Source: Pseudomonas asiatica (lineage in GTDB: Bacteria > Pseudomonadota > Gammaproteobacteria > Pseudomonadales > Pseudomonadaceae). Taken from it: 64,000 nt of DNA. The position numbers and the translations under genes are program-made. Below, in pieces: positions 28,338 to 37,559 of the stretch (position 1 is the first letter of the stretch; every line of letters starts with the position of its first letter). The notes under the pieces are model-generated. The model was not told where the DNA came from, did no database searches, and saw only the letters and a list, made by a program, of their open reading frames with translations. The stretch spans positions 1,554,001-1,618,000 of the forward strand of contig NZ_CP157874.1 in assembly GCF_040214835.1 (NCBI RefSeq), written 5' to 3'.

Positions 28338-28376
28338 GCGACGCCCAGGGCCCTCGCCTTGGGCGTCGCTCTGTTT
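28338..28376 (+). terminator. Rho-independent terminator of the right-arm operon
   Basis: The arms GCGACGCCCA (28338-28347) and TGGGCGTCGC (28360-28369) are perfectly complementary and are followed by a short T-rich tract (TCTGTTT). It stands between the RHS stop and the convergent adhesin gene and may serve both strands. Confidence 0.85.
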
Positions 28377-28391
28377 CAAACTTGCTGGCGG

Positions 28392-29471
28392 TCAGCGGTA
28401 GCGCATGGTGAATTTCAAGGCCCCCTTCGCCTCGCCGGCGCGAACTGCGCTTGCGTCCTCGGTCTGGTAGAACCGTGCGCCAAAGTTCAGGATCGTGTTG
28501 CCATCCCGGATCGCTTGGAGCTCTACCTCGCGTTGCAAGGGTAGAGGGGAGTTGTCATCTTTCAGTATCTGGATACCGACACCTTCAGCGGTAGAGTCAG
28601 AAGTGAGGCTGAACACCCCCTCCAGCCCGGGTACCGGCATAGATCCATCGACGGGGTCGAGTTCGATGGTGGCCTTGGTCAGGCCGCCAGGGTCTGTCTT
28701 GCAGTCGCTCAAGGTGATGGAGAACGGAATGATCGAAGTCGTGGTGCCTTTGGCGACGAAGTGTGACTTGTCCCACTCCTGCAAGTCCACCGGGTTTGCG
28801 CTGACCGGGTCACCGATCAGGCTACACTGGGTTTGCAGTACATTGGCCTGCAACCGGTAGCGCAGCACCAGTCCCAGCCCTGTTGCGTCGAAATGCCCGG
28901 TGAACAGTTCGGCGTCGACTGTGTGCAGGCCAGGCTCAATGTCCCCGGTCTTGACCAAGGTTACCTCGTTGCGCAGAGTGGACATCTTGTAACCAACCAA
29001 GGTGTTGTTGAACTGGTAAGTCGAGCGCATCGGGATCAATGGTTTGCCAGGGCCACTTTCGGGCATGAAGTAGGCGGGGTCGGTGCCGGTGAAAGGCCGA
29101 TCGAGGCGGATGCGTGCGCCGATTCCGTCGATATTGGTATTCAGTATGTAGCCGTCGGAAGGTTCACCCGCCACAGGTGGTAGCGGGCCGGGAAAGATGG
29201 AGCGAGCGTTCATGTCGAAGCGCCAGAGCACGTCGCCATCGTTGTAACAATGCAGTTCCGACCTTGGTTGGGACAGGGTGAATTCCGGTTGGTTTGGCGT
29301 ACCGATGACGTCACCTGGGGCGGCGTTGAGGGGTACATGCATCACGCCGGAGAGTACCCGGATGATATTCATTGGCTGGGTGCCCGCGCTCCAGGTGCAA
29401 CTGTCACCTGCGTGGGCTTGATAGCTGGCGAAAAGCATGACGGGTAGCGCCAGGGGCAGGAGGCGTTTCAT
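28392..29471 (-). CDS. Fimbrial tip adhesin (two-domain, chaperone-usher type)
   Basis: The 359-residue precursor has a signal peptide ending AHA (about residue 22) and starts after AGGAAATACCA. An N-terminal lectin-like region (to about 200) precedes a C-terminal pilin domain with two cysteines (CSLIGDP, LSDCKTDP) and a final beta-strand GALKFTMRYR, the usual chaperone/donor-strand recognition end. The size and two-domain layout match FimH-like tip adhesins. It is the last gene of the subunit-chaperone-usher-adhesin operon. The receptor cannot be read from sequence. Confidence 0.88.
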   Translation of the reverse strand: MKRLLPLALPVMLFASYQAHAGDSCTWSAGTQPMNIIRVLSGVMHVPLNAAPGDVIGTPNQPEFTLSQPRSELHCYNDGDVLWRFDMNARSIFPGPLPPVAGEPSDGYILNTNIDGIGARIRLDRPFTGTDPAYFMPESGPGKPLIPMRSTYQFNNTLVGYKMSTLRNEVTLVKTGDIEPGLHTVDAELFTGHFDATGLGLVLRYRLQANVLQTQCSLIGDPVSANPVDLQEWDKSHFVAKGTTTSIIPFSITLSDCKTDPGGLTKATIELDPVDGSMPVPGLEGVFSLTSDSTAEGVGIQILKDDNSPLPLQREVELQAIRDGNTILNFGARFYQTEDASAVRAGEAKGALKFTMRYR

Positions 29472-29537
29472 TGGTATTTCCTGATGTCGCGCGCCTTTTG
29501 TGGGCGCGCGTTCAATAATTGGGAAGGGTTTGTCAGG

Positions 29538-32036
29538 TCATTCACAGGTCAGGGACTGCAGGCGATAGCCTTGGTTTTGTGGAATGGCTTGTGGATCCAG
29601 CTCGAAGCGGCAACGCTCATCTGGCGCTTCGCCCCAGCGTGCTTCCAGCAGCTGCAGGCCATCGGCAAGCGACAGCATGGCGCGGCCAGCCGGGCCGACA
29701 ATGCCCAGCACGTTGCCGTCGGCATCATGAAGCTGGCTGCCGAAAGGCAATGGCAGTTGCTCGTTGCTGGTAAGGCTGAGTACCACCCGGTTGGCCCGGC
29801 GGGCTTCGAACCCGCTTTTGATCACTGCGCCGCGGCGTGGGACGACCTCGGCGGTCGCGTTGACGATTTCGACGTCCGGGTCCAGCTGGTTGGTATCCAG
29901 CACCAGTTGATTGAGCCGGTATGGGCGCAAGTGTGGAATCAGTGCGTAGCCATTGGCATTGGTTCGGCTGGCGCTGTGGTTCTGCAGCCCCACCTCGGCG
30001 ATGTCGGGCACATGCACCAGGCCGATGGTCTCCCCCAGGTAAGGCCCGAGCGCTATACCATCGCTGTGCAGCAACGCAGCGCCGTTCATGTTCAACGACA
30101 GGCTACGGTAATCGTCCGACGCCGACAGGCCGGCTCCCAGGGTTGCCTGGGGCGCCTGGTATGCCAGGGACAACGCGGCGCTTTGCTGCTGTTGCTCGCT
30201 GGAGGCGACCGAGGCGTTGTAGCTCAGGCTCTCGACCTGGCTGTGCAGGGATGCACGTTGCGACGTGCCATGAGCGGAGTGCTGCAGGTCGAGGCTGAAG
30301 CTGCTGCCGCGGCCGAATTCCAGTGGAACCGAAACGCTGAGGCCGAACTGTCGGTCGCTGCCAGTGCCGTGTTGGGTCAACGATTGTGAACCATGCAGGC
30401 TGTAGCTGATGCCGTTGTGCGAGGTGGTGAAGTTGAGCTGGAACTGGCGTTGGCTGTCGCTGCGTTGCCAGTAATCCTGTTGCGACAGGGTCAGGCTGAG
30501 CGTGCTGCGTTCGCCGATGCGCTGGTTGATCGAGCCTTCCAGGCGGCTGCGGCGGCTACCGAGGAACAGGCGATCACTGCTGCGTTGGCTGATCCACTCG
30601 TCGAAGTCGCGATAGCCTTGGGTGGAGTATCGGTAGCCGGCAAAGCGCAAGTGTGTACCGCTGTTGAATGCCTTGCTGTATCTGGCGCTGTAGCTCATGC
30701 CTTGGGCAATATGTGGCTCGACCGGCGAGAGGTCGCTGCGGGCATGGGTGATGTCGAACGAAAGAGCCCCGATTGCCCCCAGGTCGCGGGCGATGCCTAT
30801 GGCTTCGGCGGTGTAGCCTTCGCTTGCCATCAGCCCACCATACAAGGTGGCATTCCACGCCATGCCCAGGGCCATGGTGCCCTGCCAGAGCAATGGGTCC
30901 TGGTTGCCGTATGCCGCGTTGTAGCGGCCCAGGGTGGTGCTGTAGCGCCAGACTCCGGGGCGCAGCAGGTTGGTGATGCTGGCGAAAGGCTGGATGAATC
31001 GCCGCACCTGGCCGTCGGCTTCGGTGAGTACCACCTCCAGTTCGCCGCTGGCGCCTACGTTCAGGTCGTCGATCACGTAGGGGCCGGGGCTTACGTAGGT
31101 CGAGTAGATCGGGTAGCCGTTTTGCCAAACCTCGAGTTTGGCACGCGTTTGCGCTACACCACGCAAGGTGGGGGCATAGCTGCGCATCGCGTCGGGCAGC
31201 ATGTCGATATCGGAGGCCAGGCGCATACCGGTGACCGGCACGCCGCGGAACACATCGCTGCTGGTAAAGGTTTCGCCCAGGGTGATATTGCCCCAGGTGC
31301 CGGGCAGATCATGCTGGGCATAGGTATAGGCACGGCTCCAGGTTTGTCGACCCTCTTCGTCACGGCGCCAGGCCTGGTTGCTGCGCAGTCGCCAGCCTGC
31401 CAGGTTTACGCCGCTGTTGAGGTAGAGGTCCTGAGTGTTCTGGCTGCCGCTCCTGCGGTGGTCGCTTTGCTGCATGGAAGCCTGGTAGCTGACGAATGCG
31501 GCCGGGATGCCGTGTTCCCAACGTGCCGGGTCCACCTGGCCTGCCATGTCCCGACGCAATGCGATTTGCGGGATGGAGATGGCAAGTTGCAGTCGGCTGG
31601 CATCGAAGTCGACAAGCGCACCGGGTACCAGGGTGGGTAAGTCCAGGCAGGTGTTTTCAAGTGCCGCTGGGTCGGCGATGGCATCCAGGCGCAGCCCTAG
31701 CTCGCCCATCAGGCCAGGGCCAAGGCACGGTCGCAACTGCTCATCGCCAGGGGCCGCTTCGAACGTCAGTTCGCGTACACCCGCCGGCGCCAGGTTGACC
31801 AGCACCTGCACTGGATAGCGTCCAGGTGGCAGTGCCTTTTGCTCGGCCAACCCATGCAGGGCATGGGCAGCATTTGCCCGTGGCTGCCCGGGCGACAGGT
31901 AGAGGAAGCTTGCGTCGAACTCGGGCTGCGCCGCAGGAAAGGGGGTTGCCAGCACCGTGCCGGTCGACAGGCAGATGACCATCGGGCAAACGTGGCGCAG
32001 GCGAAAACGCCTGCACCCGGAGGGTTGCAGGATCAT
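29538..32036 (-). CDS. Outer-membrane fimbrial usher (FimD/PapC family)
   Basis: The 832-residue precursor is the usual usher length. It has an export signal, with a somewhat extended N-terminus before the hydrophobic core, an N-terminal domain starting near FDASFLYLS, a 24-strand barrel region with the conserved GNYQ-like and YPIYSTYVSPGPYVIDDL segment (about 300-320), a plug region, and C-terminal domains near 700-832 (RANRVVLSL, LPFGSQLHDADG). It receives chaperone-subunit complexes and secretes the pilus. A GAAGGA ribosome site stands before the ATG. The gap to the chaperone gene is 24 bases. Confidence 0.95.
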   Translation of the reverse strand: MILQPSGCRRFRLRHVCPMVICLSTGTVLATPFPAAQPEFDASFLYLSPGQPRANAAHALHGLAEQKALPPGRYPVQVLVNLAPAGVRELTFEAAPGDEQLRPCLGPGLMGELGLRLDAIADPAALENTCLDLPTLVPGALVDFDASRLQLAISIPQIALRRDMAGQVDPARWEHGIPAAFVSYQASMQQSDHRRSGSQNTQDLYLNSGVNLAGWRLRSNQAWRRDEEGRQTWSRAYTYAQHDLPGTWGNITLGETFTSSDVFRGVPVTGMRLASDIDMLPDAMRSYAPTLRGVAQTRAKLEVWQNGYPIYSTYVSPGPYVIDDLNVGASGELEVVLTEADGQVRRFIQPFASITNLLRPGVWRYSTTLGRYNAAYGNQDPLLWQGTMALGMAWNATLYGGLMASEGYTAEAIGIARDLGAIGALSFDITHARSDLSPVEPHIAQGMSYSARYSKAFNSGTHLRFAGYRYSTQGYRDFDEWISQRSSDRLFLGSRRSRLEGSINQRIGERSTLSLTLSQQDYWQRSDSQRQFQLNFTTSHNGISYSLHGSQSLTQHGTGSDRQFGLSVSVPLEFGRGSSFSLDLQHSAHGTSQRASLHSQVESLSYNASVASSEQQQQSAALSLAYQAPQATLGAGLSASDDYRSLSLNMNGAALLHSDGIALGPYLGETIGLVHVPDIAEVGLQNHSASRTNANGYALIPHLRPYRLNQLVLDTNQLDPDVEIVNATAEVVPRRGAVIKSGFEARRANRVVLSLTSNEQLPLPFGSQLHDADGNVLGIVGPAGRAMLSLADGLQLLEARWGEAPDERCRFELDPQAIPQNQGYRLQSLTCE

Positions 32037-32060
32037 GGGAAGTCCTTCGAAGGCCGTGGG

Positions 32061-32798
32061 TCAGGGGGTGTCGTGCACGGGCAGGGTCAGCGGTTTGCTG
32101 GTGCTGCCGTAGTCAGTGATCACCGCTACGATGGCCTGTAGGCCGGCGCTGTCGATTTCGGCTGGCAGCGGATAGCTGAGCTCGGACATGGGTGGCACCA
32201 TGTCCGCACCGGGTAGGGCTTTTTCCTGTTTGCCCTTGACCAGGTCCAGGCGGCTGAAGGTGTAGTGGTAGGGCGTGGGGTTGTGCAGCGTCAGGTGCGG
32301 GTGGCCCTCGCGCAGGGTCCTGGCGAGGTGCAATTGCTTGAGCTGGTGAACCGGGTCGCCTTGCAAAGTGGCCGGCCGGTAGAACAGCTTGATGCGAGTG
32401 CGCAGGGCAATGTTCAGCGCATTGCGCTGCCCGTCGATGGCCTGAGGGATCTCCTGCAGGTTGAAGAAGAACAGCGATTCGCGGTCTTGTGGCAGGTCGT
32501 TGGGCAGGCCGCTGATCTGCACCGATTGCTCCTTGCCGGCCCCCAGCCGGAACAAGGCCGGGGCTGTCATGAACGGTACGGCGGTGGTGGTGTCATCGGC
32601 CTGGGTATTGACCCAGGCCTGGGCGGCAAAGGGGCGCTGGCTGGGGTTGGCAACTACCACCGAGGCACTGCGCTGGCTACTTTCGTAGATGATGCGTGTG
32701 CTGCTGATGGTGAGGGCGGCATGGGCGCTGTTCAGCAGGCAGGCCAGCAGCAGCAGGCAGCCGCCCAGCAGCGTCGAGGTGCGGGTGACGGGGAACAT
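32061..32798 (-). CDS. Periplasmic pilus-assembly chaperone (PapD/FimC family)
   Basis: I choose the ATG at 32798 (MFPVTRTSTLLGG), which gives a clean signal peptide ending SAHA and a mature start ALTISSTRIIY; a GTG at 32840 with AGGTG upstream is an alternative. The mature protein (about 220 residues) shows the family signature: the RIIYESSQRSASVVVANPS strand near the N-terminus, FRLGAGKEQSVQI, and LFFFNLQEIP around residue 120. It binds pilin subunits by donor-strand complementation and delivers them to the usher. Confidence 0.93.
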   Translation of the reverse strand: MFPVTRTSTLLGGCLLLLACLLNSAHAALTISSTRIIYESSQRSASVVVANPSQRPFAAQAWVNTQADDTTTAVPFMTAPALFRLGAGKEQSVQISGLPNDLPQDRESLFFFNLQEIPQAIDGQRNALNIALRTRIKLFYRPATLQGDPVHQLKQLHLARTLREGHPHLTLHNPTPYHYTFSRLDLVKGKQEKALPGADMVPPMSELSYPLPAEIDSAGLQAIVAVITDYGSTSKPLTLPVHDTP

Positions 32799-32859
32799 GG
32801 AAGATGACCAGGTGAGGGTGAGCGAAGGATCCAGGTGCACTGGGGCACCTGGAAGGGCA

Positions 32860-33390
32860 TCAAGGCAGAGCGACCACGAAGTTCAAATCTGCGTTGGCTG
32901 CGCCGTCGGTCACGGTGCCGGTCTTGATCAACGAGGCATAGAATTTCATGTCGGTAGTGCCGGTTGAAGCCAGAGGGTATTCCTTGGAGTCTGTTCGTGG
33001 AGGGATCGACGTGCCATCCTCGTCCTTGATCTCCAGAGCCAGACCGTCGGCTCCGTCAGTGCGAATCCCGTAGTACTTGCCCGTGGGATCATCGCCGTTC
33101 AGCGAGTCGAATTTCACAGTGGCTACGTCGCCAGGATTAAAGGCGCAAGTGCCATCTACCTCGACTCGCAGGGCGAATGCGACATCGGTGGTGGACGTGT
33201 TAGAGGCGAAGTACTTGACCGGGTATACGCCGAGGTCTACCCAGCCCAGACCACCCATGCCCGGTTCAACCACTTCGATAGGGCAGGTACCACCGCCGTT
33301 GATATGCCCCTTGAAGAGGATCTTGTCGGTGGCAGCAAAGGCCGTGCTGCTTGCCAGGCTCAGGGCAAGCACCATAAGAGTTTTTTTCAT
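32860..33390 (-). CDS. Major fimbrial subunit (type 1-like pilin)
   Basis: The 176-residue precursor has a typical signal peptide cleaved after AFA (about residue 19). The mature part has the pilin pattern: FKGHI strand, Cys in GGTCPIEV paired with Cys in DGTCAFNPG, and the C-terminal beta-strand NADLNFVVALP used in donor-strand exchange. The final residues lack the usual penultimate tyrosine, which is slightly atypical. It is the first gene of the minus-strand fimbrial operon, so its promoter should lie in the 190 bases upstream (33391-33580); I see no clear hexamers or invertible element there. Confidence 0.88.
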   Translation of the reverse strand: MKKTLMVLALSLASSTAFAATDKILFKGHINGGGTCPIEVVEPGMGGLGWVDLGVYPVKYFASNTSTTDVAFALRVEVDGTCAFNPGDVATVKFDSLNGDDPTGKYYGIRTDGADGLALEIKDEDGTSIPPRTDSKEYPLASTGTTDMKFYASLIKTGTVTDGAANADLNFVVALP

Positions 33391-33544
33391 TGTTCAATCC
33401 GTACATTGAAAGGTTGGCTGGCTGTGTGCAGGGCACGCAGCGCTTCAAGTTGCCAAGGCATCCTTGAAACGAGGTACAGCGTACGGACAGGGGGGCGAAG
33501 GGGATGTAGGGCGAAGTAATTGGCTAAGGTTGAAACTTCGACAG

Positions 33545-33571
33545 GCACCCGGCCGAATCACGGCCAGGTGC
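33545..33571 (-). terminator. Hairpin downstream of the PA2817-like gene
   Basis: GCACCCGGCCG and CGGCCAGGTGC pair with one mismatch around a five-base loop. No clear T tract follows on the minus strand, so terminator function is uncertain. Confidence 0.35.
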
Positions 33572-33580
33572 TTGGCAAGG

Positions 33581-33979
33581 TCAGTGGCGGGCCGGGTTCA
33601 ACAGCTGCTTCTCGGCGTGCCAGTCGAAGGGTTCATTGTTCTGTTCCGCTTCGTAACGGCGCTCTTCCAGCCGCTGGTAAAGGTCCAGTTCCTCGTCGGG
33701 CATATAGTGCAGGCAATCGCCCGCGAAGAACCACAGCAGGTCACGGGGTACCAGGTGTGCGATTTGCGGGTAGCGCTGGATTACCTGGCAGATCAGGTCC
33801 TGGCCCAGGTACTGGCTTTCCAGAGGATCCTGCGGCAGCAGGCTCAGCAGCTCGTCGAAGCGCTCGAGGAACAGGGCGTGGCTTTCCTCCGGTACCTGCT
33901 CGGCGTCACCCAGGGCCACCAGGATGGTACGCAGGTGGTTGAGCAGTTGCAGGTGGTATTCCAGGTGGGGGTTGGCCAT
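33581..33979 (-). CDS. PA2817-family conserved hypothetical protein
   Basis: The start is the ATG at 33979 (MANPHLEYHL) with GAGGA upstream, not the longer frame to 34114, which would run into the fadE gene. The 132-residue acidic, helical protein contains LPQDPLESQYLGQDLICQV and LLWFFAGDCLHYM, which I recognise from the conserved Pseudomonas family named after PA2817. It has no signal peptide and no known function. As in P. aeruginosa, it stands next to the FadE-type acyl-CoA dehydrogenase gene. Confidence 0.85.
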   Translation of the reverse strand: MANPHLEYHLQLLNHLRTILVALGDAEQVPEESHALFLERFDELLSLLPQDPLESQYLGQDLICQVIQRYPQIAHLVPRDLLWFFAGDCLHYMPDEELDLYQRLEERRYEAEQNNEPFDWHAEKQLLNPARH

Positions 33980-34058
33980 GGGAGCGGTCCTCGGGTTGGT
34001 TGAAACGGGGGCGGAGTATACGCGGGTTACAGAAGGGGCCGCAAAACGGCCCCTTGGC

Positions 34059-36506
34059 TCAGCGTACCTTGCCTGGTTCGGGCAGCAACTGTGTCTTGTC
34101 GAAGGCATCCACATCGATCACCGCCCGGCGGGCGTGCTCTGCCTCGTGCAGTCGTTGCCCCTCACCAGGCTGTAGCGCACCGCTTTCCACTGCCGCATCG
34201 ATTATCGACTGCCCTGTTGCAGGCTGAACCTTGCCTTCCTTGATAGCTTGGTGCAGTGCCTTGTGCAGTGGGGCCGCCCCATCCAGCAAGTCGGCGGCCC
34301 GTTGTAGTGCCGCTACCGGGTCGCCATCGGCCTGCGGGCGGAAGCAACCTGCGAGCAGCTCCTCCAGGGCTGGGTCGCCCTTGCTGCGACCGATCAACGC
34401 CGCTACTTCGGCATCCAGTTCATCGCTTGGGCCGGTGTGGCGGCGGCCGAAGGGGAACACCAGCACGCGCAACGCACAGCCGGCAAAGCGGTTGGGGAAG
34501 TTGTCGAGCAGCCGGTCCAGGGCCGTTTCCGCCTGGCCCAGGCTTTCTTCCATCGCCCAGCGCAGCAAGGGCTGCATGTGTTCCGGTGAGCCCAGGTCGT
34601 GATAGCGCTTGAGCGCAGCGCTGGCCAGGTACAGGTAACTCAGTACATCCCCCAGCCTTGCGCTCAGCCGTTCGCGGCGTTTCAGCGCACCGCCCAGCAG
34701 CATCATCGACAGGTCAGCGAGCAGGGCGAAGGCCGCGGCCTGGCGGTTGAGCGCCCGGAAGTAACCTTGGCTCAAGGCGTCACCCGGTACGCTCTCCAGG
34801 CGGCCCAGGCCGAGGTTCAACACCAGCGTGCTGGCCGCATTGCTCGCGGCGAACAGGATGTGTTTCATCAACAGGTCATCGAATTCCCTCAATGCCTGAT
34901 CGCGGTCCTCGCGGCCGGCCAGGGCCATTTCCTTGAGCACGAACGGGTGGCAGCGGATAGCGCCCTGGCCGAAGATCATCAGGTTGCGCGAAAGGATGTT
35001 GGCGCCTTCGACGGTGATGAAGATCGGCGCCCCTTGCCAGTTGCGCCCCAGATAGTTGTTTGGCCCCATGATGATGGCCTTGCCACCGTGCACATCCATG
35101 GCGTGCTGGATGCATTCGCGGCCGCGCTCGGTGAGGTGGTACTTGAGGATCGCCGACAGCACCGAAGGCTTCTCGCCCAGGTCCACGGCCTTGGCGGTCA
35201 GCAGCCGCGCGCTGTCCAGCAGCCAGGCATTGCCGCCGATGCGTGCCATCGACTCCTGGATGCCTTCGAAGGCAGCCAGCGGAACATTGAACTGTTCGCG
35301 GATGTTGGCGTACTGGCCGGTGACCAGGCTGGTGTATTTGGCAGCGCCAGTGCCCACGGCCGGCAGGGAGATGGAGCGGCCTACCGACAGGCAGTTCATC
35401 AGCATCATCCAGCCCTTGCCGAGCATGGCCTGGCCACCGATGAGGAAATCCAGCGGCACGAATACGTCCTTGCCGCTGTTGGGGCCGTTCATGAACGCGG
35501 CGCCCAGTGGCAGGTGGCGTTTGCCGATTTCGACGCCGGGCGTGTCGGTAGGGATCAGCGCCAGGCTGATACCCAGTTCTTCCTGCTCGCCGAGCAGGTG
35601 GTCCGGGTCGTAGGCCTTGAACGCCAGGCCCAGCAGGGTGGCGACGGGCCCGAGGGTGATATAGCGTTTTTCCCAGTTCAGGCGCAGGCCGATGACCTCT
35701 TCGCCGTTCCATTGCCCCTTGCAGACCACCCCGGTGTCAGGCATGGCGCCTGCGTCGGAGCCGGCCAGCGGGCCGGTGAGGGCGAAGCAGGGGATTTCAT
35801 CGCCACGCGCCAGGCGTGGCAGGTAGTGGTTGCGTTGTTCGTCGGTACCGTAATGCAGCAGCAGTTCGGCCGGCCCGAGCGAGTTGGGCACCATCACGGT
35901 GGAAGCCAGGTCGCCGCTGCGGGTGGCCAGTTTCATCGCCACCTGGGAGTGGGCGTAGGCTGAAAAGCCTTTGCCGCCGTATTCCCTGGGGATGATCAGG
36001 GCGAAGAAGCCATTCTGCTTGATATGTGCCCAGGCTTCGGGCGGCAGGTCCATGTCCTGGCCGATCTGCCAGTCGCTGACCATGGCGCAGAGCTGTTCCG
36101 TCGGGCCATCGATGAAGGCCTGTTCTTCTTCGCTCAGCTTCGGCGCCGGGTAGGCGAGCAGGGTGCGCCAATCTGGACGGCCGCTGAACAGTTCGCCGTC
36201 CCACCATACGGTGCCGGCGTCGATCGCCTCGCGCTCGGTTTGCGACATTGGCGGCAGGGTGCGCTGGAACCACTTGAACACGGGGCCTGTGAATACCTTG
36301 CGGCGCCATTCCGGCAGCGCCACCAGGGCGACTTTCAGTGCCAGCACTATCCAGAGCAGGGTCAGCAGCCAGCCGGGAGCGCTGCTGAAAATGCCCATCA
36401 GCAGCACATAAGCGGCCATGATGCCGAGAATCTGCAAGGGCGCCAGGCGCCGGTGCGTGAGGTACGCCGCGCCGATCACCAGCACTACCAACCACAACAG
36501 CAACAT
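34059..36506 (-). CDS. fadE: Acyl-CoA dehydrogenase FadE
   Basis: The 815-residue protein has two N-terminal hydrophobic segments (about 2-18 and 24-60) followed by an acyl-CoA dehydrogenase domain, the length and layout of FadE. It catalyses the first, FAD-dependent oxidation of beta-oxidation at the membrane. The substrate/FAD segment CFALTGPLAGSDAG is near residue 240, and VEGANILSRNLMIFGQGA, which carries the catalytic glutamate, is near 495. It is the orthologue of PA2815 by sequence and by neighbourhood. Confidence 0.94.
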   Translation of the reverse strand: MLLLWLVVLVIGAAYLTHRRLAPLQILGIMAAYVLLMGIFSSAPGWLLTLLWIVLALKVALVALPEWRRKVFTGPVFKWFQRTLPPMSQTEREAIDAGTVWWDGELFSGRPDWRTLLAYPAPKLSEEEQAFIDGPTEQLCAMVSDWQIGQDMDLPPEAWAHIKQNGFFALIIPREYGGKGFSAYAHSQVAMKLATRSGDLASTVMVPNSLGPAELLLHYGTDEQRNHYLPRLARGDEIPCFALTGPLAGSDAGAMPDTGVVCKGQWNGEEVIGLRLNWEKRYITLGPVATLLGLAFKAYDPDHLLGEQEELGISLALIPTDTPGVEIGKRHLPLGAAFMNGPNSGKDVFVPLDFLIGGQAMLGKGWMMLMNCLSVGRSISLPAVGTGAAKYTSLVTGQYANIREQFNVPLAAFEGIQESMARIGGNAWLLDSARLLTAKAVDLGEKPSVLSAILKYHLTERGRECIQHAMDVHGGKAIIMGPNNYLGRNWQGAPIFITVEGANILSRNLMIFGQGAIRCHPFVLKEMALAGREDRDQALREFDDLLMKHILFAASNAASTLVLNLGLGRLESVPGDALSQGYFRALNRQAAAFALLADLSMMLLGGALKRRERLSARLGDVLSYLYLASAALKRYHDLGSPEHMQPLLRWAMEESLGQAETALDRLLDNFPNRFAGCALRVLVFPFGRRHTGPSDELDAEVAALIGRSKGDPALEELLAGCFRPQADGDPVAALQRAADLLDGAAPLHKALHQAIKEGKVQPATGQSIIDAAVESGALQPGEGQRLHEAEHARRAVIDVDAFDKTQLLPEPGKVR

Positions 36507-36628
36507 AATCGGTCCTCCTTGGAACCAGGGGGGGTAAGCCGTCCCAGACAGCTTAGACGCAACGCTGCGAACGGCCGGGTCAGAACAGTGACAGGGTATG
36601 GCGGTGGGAGTTTCAGGGCATTGCTTGT

Positions 36629-36738
36629 CTGTACCGGCCTCTTCGCGGGTGAACCCGCTCCCACAGGTACTGCATCACTCTCAGGTATGGCGCAGAACCC
36701 TGTGGGAGCGGGTTTACCCGCGAAGAGGCCGGTACAGG
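36629..36738. repeat. REP pair (inverted)
   Basis: Two REP units facing each other (CGCGGGTGAACCCGCTCCCACA and TGTGGGAGCGGGTTTACCCGCG) with outer GTACCGG/CCGGTAC ends. They occupy most of the 285-base gap between the divergent fadE and glutathione S-transferase genes. Confidence 0.9.
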
Positions 36739-36791
36739 CGACGAAAGTCTGGAGTAGACTGCACCACCTCCGCATTCATAAGGACGTTGCC

Positions 36792-37415
36792 ATGCTGAAG
36801 ATCTGGGGCCGCAAGAATTCGAGCAATGTGCGCAAGGCGCTGTGGGTCGCCCACGAGTTGGGCCTGGATTTCGAGTCGATCGACGCCGGCGGCGCCTTCG
36901 GCGTGGTCAACGAGCCGCACTACCGTGCGCGCAACCCCAACGGCCTGGTGCCGATGCTGGAAGACGGCGACCTGACCCTGTGGGAATCCAACACCATCGT
37001 TCGCTACCTGTGCGCCGAGTACGGTGCGGAGCAGGGCTGGTACCTGGACGACCCGCGTCAGCGCGCCCTGGCGGACAAGTGGATGGACTGGACCACCTCG
37101 TCCTTCGCCACGCCGTTCCGCCCACTGTTCTGGGGCCTGTTGCGCACCCCGGAAGACCAGCGCGACTGGGTGGCGATCAACGCTGCGCACAAGCAATGCG
37201 CCCAGCTGCTGGCCATTGCCGACGAAGCCCTGGCCAAACAACCGTACCTTTCCGGTGACCAGATCGGCATGGGCGACATCCCATTGGGAAGCTTCATCTA
37301 TGCCTGGTTCGAAATGCCCATCGAGCGCCCGGCCATGCATCACCTGGAGGCCTGGTACGAGCGCCTCAAGGCCCGCCCTGCGTACCAGGCAGCGGTAATG
37401 ACTGCGCTGACCTGA
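36792..37415 (+). CDS. Glutathione S-transferase family protein
   Basis: The 207-residue cytosolic protein starts at ATG 36792. It shows a thioredoxin-like N-terminal domain: a SSNVRKALW segment (residues 10-18) where the catalytic Ser is expected, NPNGLVPMLEDGDLTLWES with the cis-proline and the glutathione-binding Glu-Ser pair. An all-helical C-terminal domain includes GDIPLGSFIYAWFEM. It conjugates or reduces with glutathione; the substrate is unknown. P. aeruginosa keeps the same gene (PA2813) beside the following ABC transporter. Confidence 0.92.
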   Translation: MLKIWGRKNSSNVRKALWVAHELGLDFESIDAGGAFGVVNEPHYRARNPNGLVPMLEDGDLTLWESNTIVRYLCAEYGAEQGWYLDDPRQRALADKWMDWTTSSFATPFRPLFWGLLRTPEDQRDWVAINAAHKQCAQLLAIADEALAKQPYLSGDQIGMGDIPLGSFIYAWFEMPIERPAMHHLEAWYERLKARPAYQAAVMTALT

Positions 37416-37559
37416 TCGAACACCACGGCTACTTCGATAGTCATTATCAATACACATGACTGTACTTGTGCGGCCAGGCCAAGCACCATTGACCGCACTC
37501 ACTGCGCCAGTGCCTTTACCTGGCGTGTCCTGCACCTTTTTCTCGGTAAGTGACCCGCT

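Noticed and set aside
37434..37456. Fur-box-like sequence (GTCATTATCAATACA) before the ABC transporter genes.
   Set aside because: Only one half resembles the Fur consensus and the other half is absent; too weak to report as a site.
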